Positions 44,001 through 56,439 of a stretch of 64,000 bases of DNA are shown here, in pieces. Made by a program: the position numbers and the translations under genes. Origin of the DNA: Asterias amurensis (Eukaryota > Echinodermata > Asteroidea > Forcipulatida > Asteriidae); NCBI RefSeq assembly GCF_032118995.1, contig NC_092662.1:4278001-4342000 (forward strand), written 5' to 3'. Every line of letters starts with the position of its first letter. The stretch's first letter is position 1. The notes under the pieces are model-generated. The model worked only from the letters and a program-made list of their open reading frames with translations. It was not told the DNA's origin and did not search any database.

Positions 44001-47000
44001 TCATTTAAAAAACGTTTTTAAAAGCAGCAAAAACAACTGCGCCTTTGTTTAACACATGATTGCATTCTAGAACCCAAGTCTTTCTTGAAATCAACCCGCA
44101 AAAAACCCCAAACAACCGCGCATTATATGTGACCAATAAAACCATGGATAAACTAGATCGCCCACCAATCGCCCGCAAAAAAAAAACAAGCCCCAAATAA
44201 CAACAAAATTACCCAAAATCAGGACGGAAGAACTTTACTAAACACAATTAAATACTCCTTTTTGCTCATCCAGAGTATCCTAACTTGGTAATTTTTGTTG
44301 AATGAAGCCTCACCGTCTCGCTCGTTTTTCGTAAACACGCTAGACTCTTATTCCCACACGGAAATCTGCTCCGTTGACCGACCATGCTGCTGACAGAATG
44401 TGTTTTGCTTTGTGGTCTTCTGTCAAGGCGATTGAAGCTAGTTTTGTAAGCTATTGCGTACTTTCACCAATAGAGGGCGTCTATTCCCACGCTATCGAAT
44501 ATTCTGAAACGCCCTCTAGCGTTCAGTATTTCTTACACTTTCTGCCACACGTGAACTAATACGAAGACTATAAGCCTTTGCGCTGCATGATGGGATTTTG
44601 CGCTGTGTATGCGTGATCGTTGGAAGTTTGCCAGCGTTCAGCGGCACTTCGAGTAATTTTTTATATATTTTATCCAAACCTTGAGTGAATGTTTTTACAT
44701 TTTATTCGAGCCTGAAAATAGTTTTAAAATTGTCATAGTTCTGTAGTACCGCTGCCGATATTTTTGACTGGTCAGCCGGACCAGTTGGCAAGGTGTTTCA
44801 GCTGGTCCGCCGCGATTTCTACTGGCATTTGGCCAACGGACCTGCGTTAAGGTCGAACCCTGCCTCCTCGCAGAGTTTTTCTCCCAGGATCTTTTTCGCC
44901 CGATTCAGTCAGCACACTTGTGTGGTGTTTGTGAACATAAACACGTTGAGAACGGAGCATATACAGAAACATGAACTTTTATTAATCTTTGAACTCCATG
45001 AAAAACATGGCGCCCGCCTGAGCGCGTAACAAGCAGAACGTAACAGCGCCCTCATTGTTGCATTGAGAAAGTAAACACTACATTATAATGGGTTTGTAAA
45101 CACAACAACATGGGATATGCTTGTTGTATTGTAAAATATTGAATATTGACCTCATAAGCAGTCAATATTTCAAAATAACTGCCCCCTTGGCAGTCCATAA
45201 CTGCCCCCTTGGCAGTCCATACCAACTTATTTAATGTACCTGTATTGCGTCAGCCACTGTTGCCTTGTTATGTACATAAGATCTGCTCTCCATCACCCCG
45301 TGGACTTGTATACACGCAGTACACGAGCTGTTCTTAACCTTGTTGGTACACGGTCTAACCTGAAGAAATGAAAAGATTCCCAGAAAAACTTGTCTCCAAA
45401 TTTAATCCTTAAGTGTGCAATTCAACCTGAAAACATAAATTAAATTTCCCAATAACCTCAGAAAGCCACTTACTCTAATAATTTTACTCACATTTTGTGC
45501 GAGGAGCTCAATGGAATATTTCATGCCATCTGAGACAACTGCAGTTGCTGACTTCTTTCCCGATTTACGCTGTGGGGACAAAAGTGGTAAAAGTTTCTTC
45601 TCACTACCTCATTTATTAACCTCATAAATGTACACAATGTTGAGTGGTTTAACAAAACAAACATCTTTAGCACCCTCTCAGGCCTGGAAGTGCACCGAGG
45701 CTACGGAGGCCCCTTATCTTGGCCTTTGTGCCCCATCAAGTTTTCTGTAGACCTTGAGATTCCCACTGGAAGCACCCTGACCCTTCGCAAAATGAAAATG
45801 GCCCTGTCCTCTCAAAGATTAAGCTCTAAGCCTGCCCTCTTTGCAGGCTTTGAAGACTAACCCCTTGCACTGACCTTGCTTAGAGTCGTCTCTATTCCAT
45901 CTTTGGGATCTCTCAGTTGTCCGTTGACCACAGCTAAAGAGCTCTCAATGGTTTCCACAAATGGCATCAAACCCTCCTGTGAATTATGAACAAGTTCAGA
46001 CAAAATTGTCTAATTTACTCATAACAGCAAAAAAAAGAACTCTTTCAGTTGAACAAAGAAAACATTTCTCAGAACTCGAACTTGTGCCCTCTATAGGCTG
46101 CCATGTGCAATAGCCACAGCTGCAGATGCCAGTTGTGACTCGGCTATTGTTATAAATGTTTGTTCACATGATGAAAGTCATTAAAATGATTTGGGGTTGA
46201 ACAAAAGAAAATTGACTAGGGCGGAACTTGAATCTGTGACCTCCAGATCGCTGGGTCGGCACTCTACCAACTGAGCTATCTAGCTGTAACGTTAGCGGTC
46301 ACTTCATTTTCTCAGTTCTTGTCTGTTGTTTTGTTGTATAAGTAATTCAATTTCAATGTGCAATTTTCAATGTGTAAATTTAGGTGAGTGGCTTCACTAT
46401 TTCACATATTTTTTATTTTTTATTACCAATTTGCCTTCTATTTAATTTCAAATTTTAAATTTATGTAAAATTGTTGTAATTCAGCCTTTGTGCTGCGAGG
46501 ACAGTTTTTTAATAAACCATTTTATCTATCTATCTTGTCTATCATTATGTTTATAAGCCTTAAACCTCTAACTGCTGTTAAGCTGGGGGATCAATAGGCA
46601 AACTGAGGTAACGGGTTTCATGCTGGCATGATAACAAACATAATTGAATTGAATATAAATTCTTTAGTAGTTGAAGTTTTGTGACTTACTGAGATTTGCT
46701 TGCTGTACTGTCCACAATCCACAGCTTGGTGTTGAACTGGTACAGTGATGTCGACGTGCAATCTACAATGAAGATACGGCCATCGAGAAAGAAAACTCTG
46801 GAACTTCCAATCAGCTGGTCTGGCCGTGCTCTGCCCAACAAGAGTAAAAAAAAAATAGAACTAATTGAGTACAGATTTTACAGTTATCTCTAAGAGTAGG
46901 GTGCTCCGTCTAGAGGTCAAAAGAGGTTGTTCATTGGTCAATCCTGTGCGCAGAGTCTACAAGTTTTAACATTCCATAGCTCCATCAGTCTTAAATGGCG

Positions 47001-49558
47001 ACTTGATAATGGTAATTGCAGAAGGTCCATTGTAGTTTGAACAGATGCTCGAATTCATTCATTTTTATTCAAATTTGGATTCAGCATGGGGTGCATTACT
47101 TGGTTAAGTCTATATTGTTTAGTCTATCACCTTGTATACTAGTAATTATTTGTTGTACGAATAGAAATAAAAACAAACAAACAAACAAACAAACAAACTT
47201 ACCCTGGGATCAGAGATGTCAAATACACGGCAAGTTAATCTGAAGTCAATTGTTAAGGATGGGAAATAGTTTCTGATGAGGAAATATACTCACGGGATGA
47301 TTGAGTTATCAGATGGCATAATAAGTGAGGTGATCAACATTTGAAATTCTTTGAATGACCAATCTTCTTAGGTTCACACAGTGTGTCCCTCAGAGTCAGT
47401 TTTTGGTCTAAAACAGCTAAAGCATCCAAACACATAATGGGGTCAGCCTGCAGGGTTTCCCCATAACTAATCACAAACCAGCTGGACCAGCCCATTTAAA
47501 ACTATTGAAAAAAAAATAGAAAACAGGAAAACATGAGGCTAGATAGCTCAATTGGTGAAGCACCAGCACATACACTCTGAAGTCGTAGTTCAAATCCCGT
47601 ACCAGCCAACTTTTCTATGTTCACCAAAATAACATTTTACACATGTCAACTTTCCAAAGTTCCTTTTAACTTTCCAAAGTTCCTTTTAAAATTTGTATAA
47701 TAGTATCAGGGCAAATTAAATTCACAGTCATATACAGTCATCTGTGTGGGCAGTGCGAACAAATGTTTAGCTTTTGGAAGCCATGTACCACTCCGACAAA
47801 GTTTGGTCTAGTCCCCAGGAGTCTTGACTGTTGTCTTGTTGATTGAACCAGTGTTAGAAAGGAAGATGTCTGCATTAGACTGGTACCCCTCAGTACAATG
47901 TATGACGGATAGATACAAAATTACTTTAAAAGGATACTTTCTAGTAGTGGTGCACATTTGTAGAATCGTCCAATCCCTTGCTTCTTCAACTTCCTCGTCC
48001 CTCACATTCAGAAGTAGCTGCCGTTTCCTCAGTAGTTTGTTAACGGCAAAGAGAACCTGCCTAAGTTTGGGCTGGGCATCATTCATGGCATTGGGCGGGG
48101 CCATGGCAAATACGCCCATCACGCCCAAACCCCCGGGTAGCATTCTTGTTACCTACAGAGTGGGAGAATGATAAGCACATATATTGAACAGATTAGTTTC
48201 TTGTCTTTGGACAACAGCGGTCAAGTGCATTGGACTGAAAGACGAGCAATGACACAAACCGACTTTATTCATAAATGTCAACGAAACATGTTGGAGTAGA
48301 AACCAAAAAAAATAGTCTAGAAATTACTGAATTTTATTTGCTCACTGAGGCTCAAAATGATGACTGAGAAAAATGTTTGCAGGGAGGGGGGGGGGGTGTC
48401 CTACCCTCTTGGTAGGTGTGCCCCCCCCCCATTGAATGACAAAGTAAATCTCGCCCCACCATTATTGAAAGTATACAAAACATTCCTTGAGCTACAACTA
48501 CAACTACTACACTTACCTGTCTAGCATGCTCGGCAATCCAATATTCACTGACGTCTTCTAAAGTTGATGGTTTTTCAGTTGCTTCATCTTCACTTTCTTC
48601 CTTGGGGCTTGGGACGAGGCATACAGCAAAGTCTTTCTGATTTGTACACTGTAATTATGCAGAAATCAACATAATGTTTAAACAACAGTAAAACACTAAG
48701 TGACATTCTGGTTTAATACTTTTGGTTATATTTATAGGAACTTGAAGGTCAACTGTTTTTCCACTTTTCTGAGGAAATCGGATAACTTGGTATATAATTG
48801 AAAACCTCACAATCAGCACAAATACAGAAGCGGCAAAATAGTCTGTACTTGATAACGTAAAAAAATGGACAATATTCACGAGTTCATATTTCACCGATTG
48901 TGTTGTAGCCCCACTTTGCAGAGTTCAGTTGTATGACCACAAAGGTGGGGCTTAGCTAGCTGCGATAACATAACTCTGCTCCCGTCAGGAGGAGGAGGGT
49001 TACGATACCGCAGGGTTCAGCCTACACTTTTAAGTCAAGTGTTTCGGTTCATCATAAATAAGCAGGAAAGATTATGTTGATCCCCGACCCGGAGATTCGG
49101 GCATAATCCCACCGTTACCATGCATTTCATGTCCATATGCATGGCAACCTGTGTACAAATTGCGGAAAGAACTCCGTATCTTGCAACCACTTTGTCATTC
49201 GTCATAATAATATGATTATGATTATGAAGTAAAATAGTATTTATTTTGCTAAAAATGCTTTAATCTTTTTTGTGAAAATGAGTGAACTGGTATGATATGG
49301 AAAGTTTTCCCCAACATCTTCTGTAAAGTGATAGCGCCCTCTTTTGAATCATCATGCTTCACCCCCATGTTAATTTCCCATCCATCCTGTCCAACTCCAA
49401 GTGGGACAGTACCCTTTTTTTAAATTAAAGTCAATAAAAACAAGGGCTAACTGATAACTCACTTGTCCAACAATAAGACCAATCAGCCACGGATGTTCTC
49501 CATAAAGTAAGCTGATGTACTCCTGTAGGCCATCTTCGGCAAAAATAGTTTTGCCCAT
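41064..49558 (-). CDS. odr4: ODR4 homologue, membrane protein of GPCR trafficking (12 exons)
   Basis: Reading down from 49558: exons 49463-49558, 48517-48648, 47938-48152, 47203-47239, 46690-46830, 45875-45976, 45492-45569, 45240-45359, 42985-43090, 42273-42455, 41747-41848 and 41064-41134. They join in frame to 460 residues (human ODR4 about 454). Recognisable blocks include MGKTIFAEDGLQEY at the start, CTNQKDFAV and WIAEHARQVTRMLPGG, LTCRVFDISDPR followed by STARPADWKFQ, VNGQLRDPKDG, and KRVFAKLPTTHISVCDYAFR. A C-terminal membrane anchor (GAAIGAAGALLAAGVSYLLI) lies four residues from the end. In C. elegans ODR-4 is needed to deliver chemoreceptors to cilia; here the same ER role is inferred. 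The third-exon donor is GTATCC, unusual but fixed by the frame and by the homologous sequence of the next exon. The 37-base fourth exon is a microexon. The large intron between 43090 and 45240 contains a 1.67-kb element with hAT-like ends. Confidence 0.93.
41560..41705 (-). repeat. tRNA-like SINE, family S5, in ODR4 last intron
   Basis: CTTGCTTAAGGACACATGTG and a minus-strand GGGTTCGAGTCCC (B-box), then GAGTTTGAATACGGGGC. Same order as 18260-18400. Confidence 0.5.
43190..44862. mobile_element. 1.67-kb non-autonomous element with hAT-like ends in an ODR4 intron
   Basis: CAGGGGTTGCCCTTAAC at the left and GTTAAGGTCGAACCCTG at the right. Sub-terminal repeats of GGACCAGTTGGC and CTGGTCCGCC occur near both ends. 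No transposase frame is visible. It resembles in plan the 283-bp element at 55426-55708. The flanking 8 bases match poorly. Confidence 0.55.
46210..46300 (-). repeat. tRNA-like repeat, not a functional tRNA
   Basis: The minus strand reads TAGATAGCTCAGTTGGTAGA, a perfect A-box region, and later AGATTCAAGTTC. The T-arm stem does not pair and no clean acceptor stem forms. Related heads are at 47524-47610 (+) and 52570-52645 (+). Confidence 0.5.
46470..46555 (+). repeat. LINE-like 3' tail with TATC repeats
   Basis: AATTCAGCCTTTGTGCTGCG followed by AATAAACCATTTTATC and TATC units. It has the look of an RTE/CR1-type 3' end; no coding remnant is attached. Confidence 0.4.
47040..47200 (+). repeat. 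LINE-like 3' tail with CAAA repeats next to the ODR4 microexon
   Basis: GTACGAATAGAAATAAAAAC followed by CAAA units up to 47197, right against the donor of the 37-base exon (47203-47239). The insertion lies within the intron by only a few bases. Confidence 0.5.
47524..47610 (+). repeat. tRNA-like repeat head
   Basis: CTAGATAGCTCAATTGGTGA and GTTCAAATCCCGTACC. Lies in an ODR4 intron. Confidence 0.45.
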
Positions 49559-50264
49559 GTCGTCTAACTTTATGCAAAATACTGATCGAATGACAGATAT
49601 CGTCCCATCCGATCATAAACACACGTACACAACCTCACGTGTACACAATGAATGGTGGGGCTCTTCCCACTGGTACCCGTCAATTCAGCTTTTAGTTAGG
49701 AAGATTCCTTTGGATACCAGCCAACAATCGATCAAAGTGAGAGGGTACCTAGACTAAGATGTATTACTTTGTAGGTTGCCCATTGAATGGTGCCAGACTT
49801 AAAAAAAAACTTATGTTGGTCTGGTTCCTGTCTCTTAACAGAGCTTTCAAATTCGCACGGTTTAGTCTGGGTTCGGTAATTCCATGTCATCGAGCTATAT
49901 GACGTACGGACGGAGACTTGATTCCCCATGAAGGAAGGTTTCACCGGTGGCTAAAAGAAGGGGTGAGTTGAATATTTGAGGCTAGATTTTGTTCATGTTC
50001 GGTGGTGAGTTAGAGTTAAGCATGTGGCATAAGTGCCTTTGCAAACGATAAAGTATTTTAACATTATTAAACTCGGCATAAACCAATTTTAATTTCCTAA
50101 AAAAGTTGTTGTTTTGACTTTTGTAAGTACCGTTTTATTTTGTTAACAACAGAGGGCGCCGTTCTTGTTCCTCATCAAATAACAAAACAAGAATAGTTTG
50201 AGTTTTATTTGACTTTACACTGACTTTACACTGGCATAAAAATATAAATATACAATAAGACTAT

Positions 50265-50545
50265 TGGGTGCATTCGATTAGCTTCCCTGGGTCTACATGC
50301 GGCAGACAAGAGCTAAAACGAACAACCACTCACTGGCACTGCTCTCGTAGAGTCGTAGTGAAGTCATGCACCTGGCCCTGGAGCCAACCCCCATCCAAAT
50401 GACCCACTCCACAAGCAGGGCACTCTGTCTGGGGGTTGACCCGGGTACCGGGTGAGCCCTCGGAAAGACGTCAAAGTTATTCGAACGCACCAGGGGCAGA
50501 CCGGGGTCGACCCAGCATGCCCAGGGAAGCTAAATGAACACACCC
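50265..50545. mobile_element. Foldback MITE, family E, long form
   Basis: TGGGTGCATTCGATTAGCTT at the left and AAATGAACACACCCA at the right. The interior matches the long form at 34064-34320 (AGAGCTAAA, CTCTCGTAGAGT, GACCCACTCCACAA). Confidence 0.75.
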
Positions 50546-50590
50546 ATTACAACTTTTCCTGCCACTAGCCTAGCCCAATAAATAGGGCCA

Positions 50591-50726
50591 ATCCACTTTG
50601 TTTCCCGTATCAAGCTCTACAAAAATAGGTACTCCTTCTTTCCTCAATGCAGTCGCCTGGTGGAACACCCTTCCTGGAAGCACCTTATCCTCACCAACAT
50701 ACGAGGTGTTTAAAAGGAAGTTGTAG
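50591..50726 (+). pseudogene. LINE reverse-transcriptase C-terminal relic
   Basis: One frame reads RIKLYKNRYSFF, then after a frame change LNAVAWWNTLPGS and SPTYEVFKRKL-stop. This fits the common C-terminus of LINE polymerases (…RSFF…VxxWNxLP…S…FKxxL). A short, broken fragment. Confidence 0.7.
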
Positions 50727-51471
50727 TGGCTGTCACATGTAATCCATAATTTTATGGACCTCTTTTTAATCCATAATTTATGGACCCCCTTTTTACTTGC
50801 ACCTTGTAAATTCATTTAAGTGGCACTGTATGGAGAGGCGCCCCACGCTGCGCATGCACATTTAGTTTCTTTCTTGAATTATATCCTGACTTACGTACGT
50901 TGCCGAGTATCACGTAGAAGTAGAAGTAGAAGTGTATCCTTGGCCCAAGCAAGCACCATTGCAATTGTATTCAGTGATAATCTGTTCTCCGGTCCGGGGA
51001 TTTGTCCCCCATATTGAAAATCAACATATGGGCTGAACTGAAGCAGGATGATATTGATTTTAAAAGATTCATCACCAGACAGAACAAATTTGTACACAGT
51101 TCCCTATAAATGGGGGGACAGAATTACCGATCGAATGGGACTACAAGATATCCCTACTGCTTGAGTACAGAAACATGTTTTTGGGGGGGAAATCAATGAT
51201 TTTTGAGTTGTGAGTGTGCAATTATGTTCACATTGTAGGAACTTGCTCTTAAACTATACTTTGTCGGGTTCCCTAAACAAAAATGGATCAGTTTTTTCAT
51301 TTTATTTTGTTTCTATTTTTGTAACGTTCAACGCTGTACTGGGTCATATAATCTCCATTCCAAATAAACGAAGGTACTTTTATGATACTTTCTTTTTTAG
51401 AATATGCGAACGCTATAGTAGACATTGGATGAATGTCCTTGTATATCCAGTTGCGTCGATACCTTAGAACC

Positions 51472-54014
51472 ATGGCCAAGAAGCTGTTTTGGAAGGTGAC
51501 GACTGGAATGTTTGTGCGGACCTTCCACATAATCCTCACTGTAGGAGTACTTTGTGTTATCGTCTTCAAAGATACAGGTAAGCAGACTGCCTCCCTCCGA
51601 TGAAATTGAAAAAAAACAAACAAAAAAACAATCAAATGGTTCGCTTCATCAGATTAATATTCATCACATGAATTTTTGATCAAAAGTTTTATGTCTGGTT
51701 TCTAATTTAGCAAAAACACATTTTTGTGTAACTTTGAGAGCATCTTAAAATTTCATTAACGTCCAAGAATTTTGTGTTTTTTCCCTTCTTAATTTGTAGC
51801 CTTGAGAGAAGCCATTCTCCAGAGAAATATACCTTACCTTCTAGCCTTTGCAACCCTCCTTACAATATCTGGTGGCCTGTACTTCCAAGCAAGCCTTATG
51901 GACCCAGGCTATGTGCCTGTAGATCAAGCAAAGGTAAGCTACAGTGTTGATCCGAGTCTAAATATTGCTTGTTTATTCCAGGCCTGCCTTTTATTTCAAG
52001 AGTGATTACCAAACGTATACCTTCCCTTTAAATGTTTCTCGGACAAGCTCCAACAATCATCGGTAACCAAAGCTTTTTATTTTATTTGAGTAGACACAAG
52101 AATGGAATAAAGACGACAGTACCGATGATGAAGACGAGAACAGTAGTCATGATCAAGAGGAAGAGGAAGATCTTAAAAATGAAGAGACAGTTCAGATGTT
52201 GTCATCGCCACGGAGACGAAAGGCTGTTAAACTTCGAAAATGTGACTTTTGTGAAGTGAAGGTAATGATTAGATGAACGCTATTCGTCCCTCTTCCTGAA
52301 AGTTTCATAGGGTATCATTTTGGTTTTTGTGTTTAATTTACAAAAGCTAAAGAATACCTCGGGTGAAAGCAAATGCAAAGCTAATCTTTTTTGACGCTAC
52401 ATTGAGAAAGTTCTGTCTGCCAATTGTGCGCAAGAAAATCTGCTTTGCTTTTGTAATACTCATGGAGTATGAACCAGGTTTAACCACTTAGACAATATTG
52501 CTAATTTTCAAAAGCTCTTTGTTCGTAAGTTATGGTCGATAATCTGTCCTGGTATTGACAGATAGGGGGCCAACTTAAGACTAGATACCTCAGTTAGTGT
52601 AGATTAATCCGGAGGTCGCAAGCTCAAGTCTCGCTCTAGTTAATTTTTCTTTGTACAACCCAAAGTTTTACTCTTAAAACATAACCATATTTTGCTGTGA
52701 AAGAATCTGCCAAAAGACCGATCCATTAGGCTCTGCCCCCGACGCACCTGTGAGCACGAATACGAGGGCCTCTTCAATGCCTTTCTGCACAACTCTGTCA
52801 CTCGCGCGCCCCAAGCGACTTTATTTGTCGGACCATTGTGATTGGTCATTATGCAATGGGGCGGAGCTTAATGGATAGGTCTATTAGTTTTAAGATAAAG
52901 TGTCTTATAAGAGAAACAAATAAAGGATTTAAGTAAATAGTAGATTGCATATACTTAGGATGGCGGGATCTCTCTAAAATTAATTGTATTTATGCTACAA
53001 TAGTTTTTCTACTGTGGTATTATTTGTTACCAAAGACACATGGCACTTTCTTAAGATGTTGGCTCCTTTTTTTGTTGATTTTAGCAACCCATACGGTCCA
53101 AACATTGTGAAGATTGCAGCCGCTGTGTCAGGAAATTTGACCACCACTGCCCTTGGCTTGAGAACTGCGTAGGTGAGAGTAACCATCGATTCTTCTGGCT
53201 GTTTCTTCTCACTGAGACCACGCTGGTGTTGTGGACATTTCAGATTACGTGGTGAGTGTTTTTCATTTCAATTTTTCTTTTGAACCCATTTTTTTTATTG
53301 AGTTGATCAACAATTTTAAGCTGCTCAACTGATTGGTTGTGGTTTGTGGGTTGTGGCACAAGTGTATACAGAAATAATCATCACATTATAAGTTATAACA
53401 AACTTCAAGCAGCGCAATGTGGCAATCAGCCTTTGACGCAGACACGCAGACAAAGAATTGACTATGCTGTATATTTTGCTTAAAGCTTATAAAAGCGTAG
53501 TAAGCATAGTTAGAACACACAACACACAGGGTGTGATATGGGCAGTGCGATTATGAGCCCTTGGCTTCACAACCAGAATAAATGAAACCATATGTAATGG
53601 ATGTATTCTAGTCAAAGATGAACTTAAACTTAATTAGCATAATCAGATGGATGTAACTAGCCCGACTATCGATTTTTCCCCAGGGGCGCCTTCCGATGGA
53701 AAATCACTCTTTATGATTGGCTCCAGGCCAACGCACTTTTCTTTGTTTGCATCGTCATCATCGCCCTGGCTGGGTCGGCGCTGTTTGGTCTTCTCTGTTG
53801 CCATAGTTACATGATGATAACCAATCAGACCACATGGGAGTTCATGTCACACAATCGCATCACGTACCTGCGAGATCTGGACGAGTCTGAGAATCCATTC
53901 GACGAGGGATACCTCAAAAATTGCATCAAGTTTTTCTTTTACTGTCCGTACAGAAGGTGGGAACAGTTGGTCCAGAAGAAATGTGAATGCGTGCACCCAT
54001 CAAACTCTGTGTAG
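51472..54014 (+). CDS. zdhhc12: Palmitoyltransferase ZDHHC12 (five exons)
   Basis: Exons 51472-51577, 51800-51933, 52094-52261, 53085-53251 and 53684-54014 give 301 residues (human ZDHHC12 267). It attaches palmitate to cysteines of target proteins, working in Golgi/ER membranes. TM1 and TM2 lie at about 12-32 and 45-65, followed by SLMDPGYV (the DPG motif). The cysteine-rich zinc domain runs from C130-x2-C133 to the catalytic D155-H156-H157-C158 in [15 protein letters not shown]3 and TM4 follow, then T241-T242-W-E244 (TTxE motif) and NPFDEG near the C-terminus (PaCCT region), all as in ZDHHC12. The acidic stretch at residues 85-110 (runs of D and E coded by exon 3) is longer than in human and accounts for the extra length. 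It lies divergently from ODR4, 1.9 kb away, and converges on the zinc-finger gene. AATAAA candidates are near 54911 and 55862. Confidence 0.94.
52711..52888. mobile_element. MITE family C, diverged, in a ZDHHC12 intron
   Basis: AGACCGATCCATTAGGCTCT at the left and GGAGCTTAATGGATAGGTCT at the right. The interior CCTTTCTGCACAACTCTG and GGACCATTGTGATTGGTCA echo the copies at 22322 and 37377. Confidence 0.6.
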
Positions 54015-56439
54015 GCTTGACGGAGAGACTAACTCATGAAGTCGTCGTGCAATTTTATAGTCATTAATTGCTTTGTTTGTTCTCTGGTTTTATTTCACAA
54101 GTGGATTTAAAGACCTGCTTGAACGAAAATGTCAAGTCCCGAACTTTGGTGAATTTCACTTTAAATGTTTTCAATGAAAAAGGAATTTGAGTCATATGAT
54201 TATAAATAGATTTCAATTGTGTAAAAAAAGCAATCATTTCGAATGCCCTTATCCAGCGCTTTTCTGAGAGATTTGCGAAAAGCCCCCATTACGTATTCAT
54301 TCTCAAAACGTCATAGTTGGGAACTCTGATTTGTAAAGTCGCTTTGTTGCATCGTGGAGGTATAACAAAGCAAACTGCCAGACATGACGCGCAACTTCAA
54401 CGGCAGAAGTGTTTTTAGTTTTTCAAAACCTCAAGCTTGGGGCCTGAGTTTTTAGTCGATAGTTGCGAAATATTCAGAAGTGTACACATATCAAAATTAC
54501 AATTAAAATGGTGAACAAGTGCATTATAAACAAGTTAAAATACAATTTTCGTGGAAAACATTACGTTATTGGTACAGTGTACACTGTGCAGAGCAAATGA
54601 AGCCCAAGCCTTGGCTTTGGAAAAGCCCATGGGTTGAAGGTAAACATTTTCAGCAAAAGGACCAATATTGTTTGTGTTTACCTTGAGTTTCAAAGCTGCC
54701 AAAATGTTTATCTCAAAGCTTGTATGTACAGAGTTTTTGCAAAATCTAAATAAGCCGTTTTTGCACTGATTCGCAAAAATTTAAGTCACAATGTATTAAA
54801 AGTTCTACATAATATTTATAAAAAACAGTACCTCAAGCAATGATAATAATGTTTTCTGCTGTCCAGTATATACAGACTGGGTATATATATTTGGTAGGAA
54901 TTCTGTTCAACAATAAACCATTTAAAAAAGGGTCTGAAACATCTAGCTGTATATTTAAGAATTTTTTATTTTTTTCGGGGGGGGGGGGAATTGTCCAACC
55001 TTATACTGAAAAGGCATAACGAATTAGTCCGAGCTCTGTATTTAACTTCATTCTTTGAACAAAAAAATGTGTATTTCCTGTGATGTATTAATATTGTAAT
55101 AAGTTTTGTGTTTCTTATCTTGAAGGATTGAGGGGGTATACTTTTTATTTCAAAAGTACTCACACAAAAATATGTATCGTTGTGCAACCATATTGTTCCC
55201 CTTCAAGTCCATACTTTCCAAACAGCCTGAAAGTTATTGAGTCTGGGCTTCATTTATACAATGGAAACTCGAGGTCAAACAATAGAAACCTTTATGTGTC
55301 ACAGACAATTTGCTGCTAATGACAGGCTCGTAGCCTGAACATCCGACGTCACACTTCAAACTAACTTTGAACCAAGTTTGGCCCTACCTGAAATCCTTGC
55401 CTCTGCAACCCTACTCCAATATTATCAGGGGTCGAAATTAAGTGTATTTTCATGGTAGTCAGCAGGGCTAGTAACCAATGATTTTTAGTAGCCCTGATGA
55501 GATTTTGGTAGCCCGAAAGACGCATTATGTCTCGAGTCACGGCTTAAACTTTACAATACACCATAGCACAGTTCTTTGTTGTTTGTAATGATGATTTTTT
55601 GCATTGTTTTTCCACTAGCCCGTCGGGCTATCAAACTGGAAAAATCAGTAGCCCGGCTGTAAATCTGGTAGTCCCGGGCTAGCGGGCTAGTGGCAATTTC
55701 GACCCCTGAATATTAATACACACGTGTTAAATTGATGATTAATAAGTGCATATTATTGTAAATATATTTATATAAAGCTTCACAAAAACATTGATCGTTT
55801 TACATTGAAATTATCGTCATAATTAACCCAAGTTAATCTGATGATTATATGTAAATATTGTGAATAAATCATCATAAAGAAAAATCACAGTATCTAAAAA
55901 CTTGTTGTTGGTGTTGTTGTTTTTGGTTTGGGATTTTTCTTTTTCTGTTCGTTTTTTAAGCATGTAGGTAGAAATAGCATAGGCCTACTGTGTGGGTCTG
56001 TAATTTTTTGTTTTACTTATACCTTTCTACATAAAATACCTTAATATGCCTCAAAACCTTATGATACACGTAGCACCCTCATTTGATTAACTGATTCAGC
56101 AAAGTTTACACTGCATAATTCACACACAGACATTTTTTTGATTATTTTTCATTTAACACATCACTGGAGATTCTTCTTTTTCAATTTATTTACAGTTTAG
56201 AAAGAGTCGTCAGAACCACAATAAATTACTGGAAAAAACTTATAAATTAATGATTTTGAATATCGGGTTTTGACATAAAAGCTGAAAACTAATCGTTTAA
56301 CCCTTTCCTCAAACACATTGTGAGCACATTTAAAAAGGAAACTTCAGAGGGATGCGCTGATTTACAAAACAGGAATGCAAGCTATGAATGTTGTTGCTAT
56401 GGTGGGTGGAGCTTATGGATCAGTATTCTGGAGGGGTGT
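54015..56439. other. Convergent 3' regions of ZDHHC12 and the zinc-finger gene
   Basis: AT-rich, without coding signal apart from one hAT-like MITE (55426-55708). The 79-residue frame at 56320 runs antisense into the zinc-finger gene and is not supported. Probably 3'UTR from both sides. Confidence 0.5.
55426..55708. mobile_element. hAT-like MITE with CAGGGGTCGAAATT ends
   Basis: CAGGGGTCGAAATT at the left and AATTTCGACCCCTG at the right, a perfect 14-bp inverted repeat. Flanks AATATTAT and AATATTAA fit an 8-bp target duplication with one change. The interior repeats GTAGCCC and CTAGCCCG motifs. Confidence 0.8.

Larger units (their letters stand above)
49559..51471. other. Shared upstream region of ODR4 and ZDHHC12
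   Basis: The 1.9 kb between the two divergent starts contains a family E foldback (50265-50545) and a LINE relic (50591-50726). The promoters cannot be placed. No further coding sequence is recognised. Confidence 0.5.

Noticed and set aside
46210-46300. Possible tRNA gene on the minus strand
   Set aside because: The D-arm is good, but the T-arm and acceptor stems do not pair, and similar heads occur at 47524 and 52570; it is repeat-derived.
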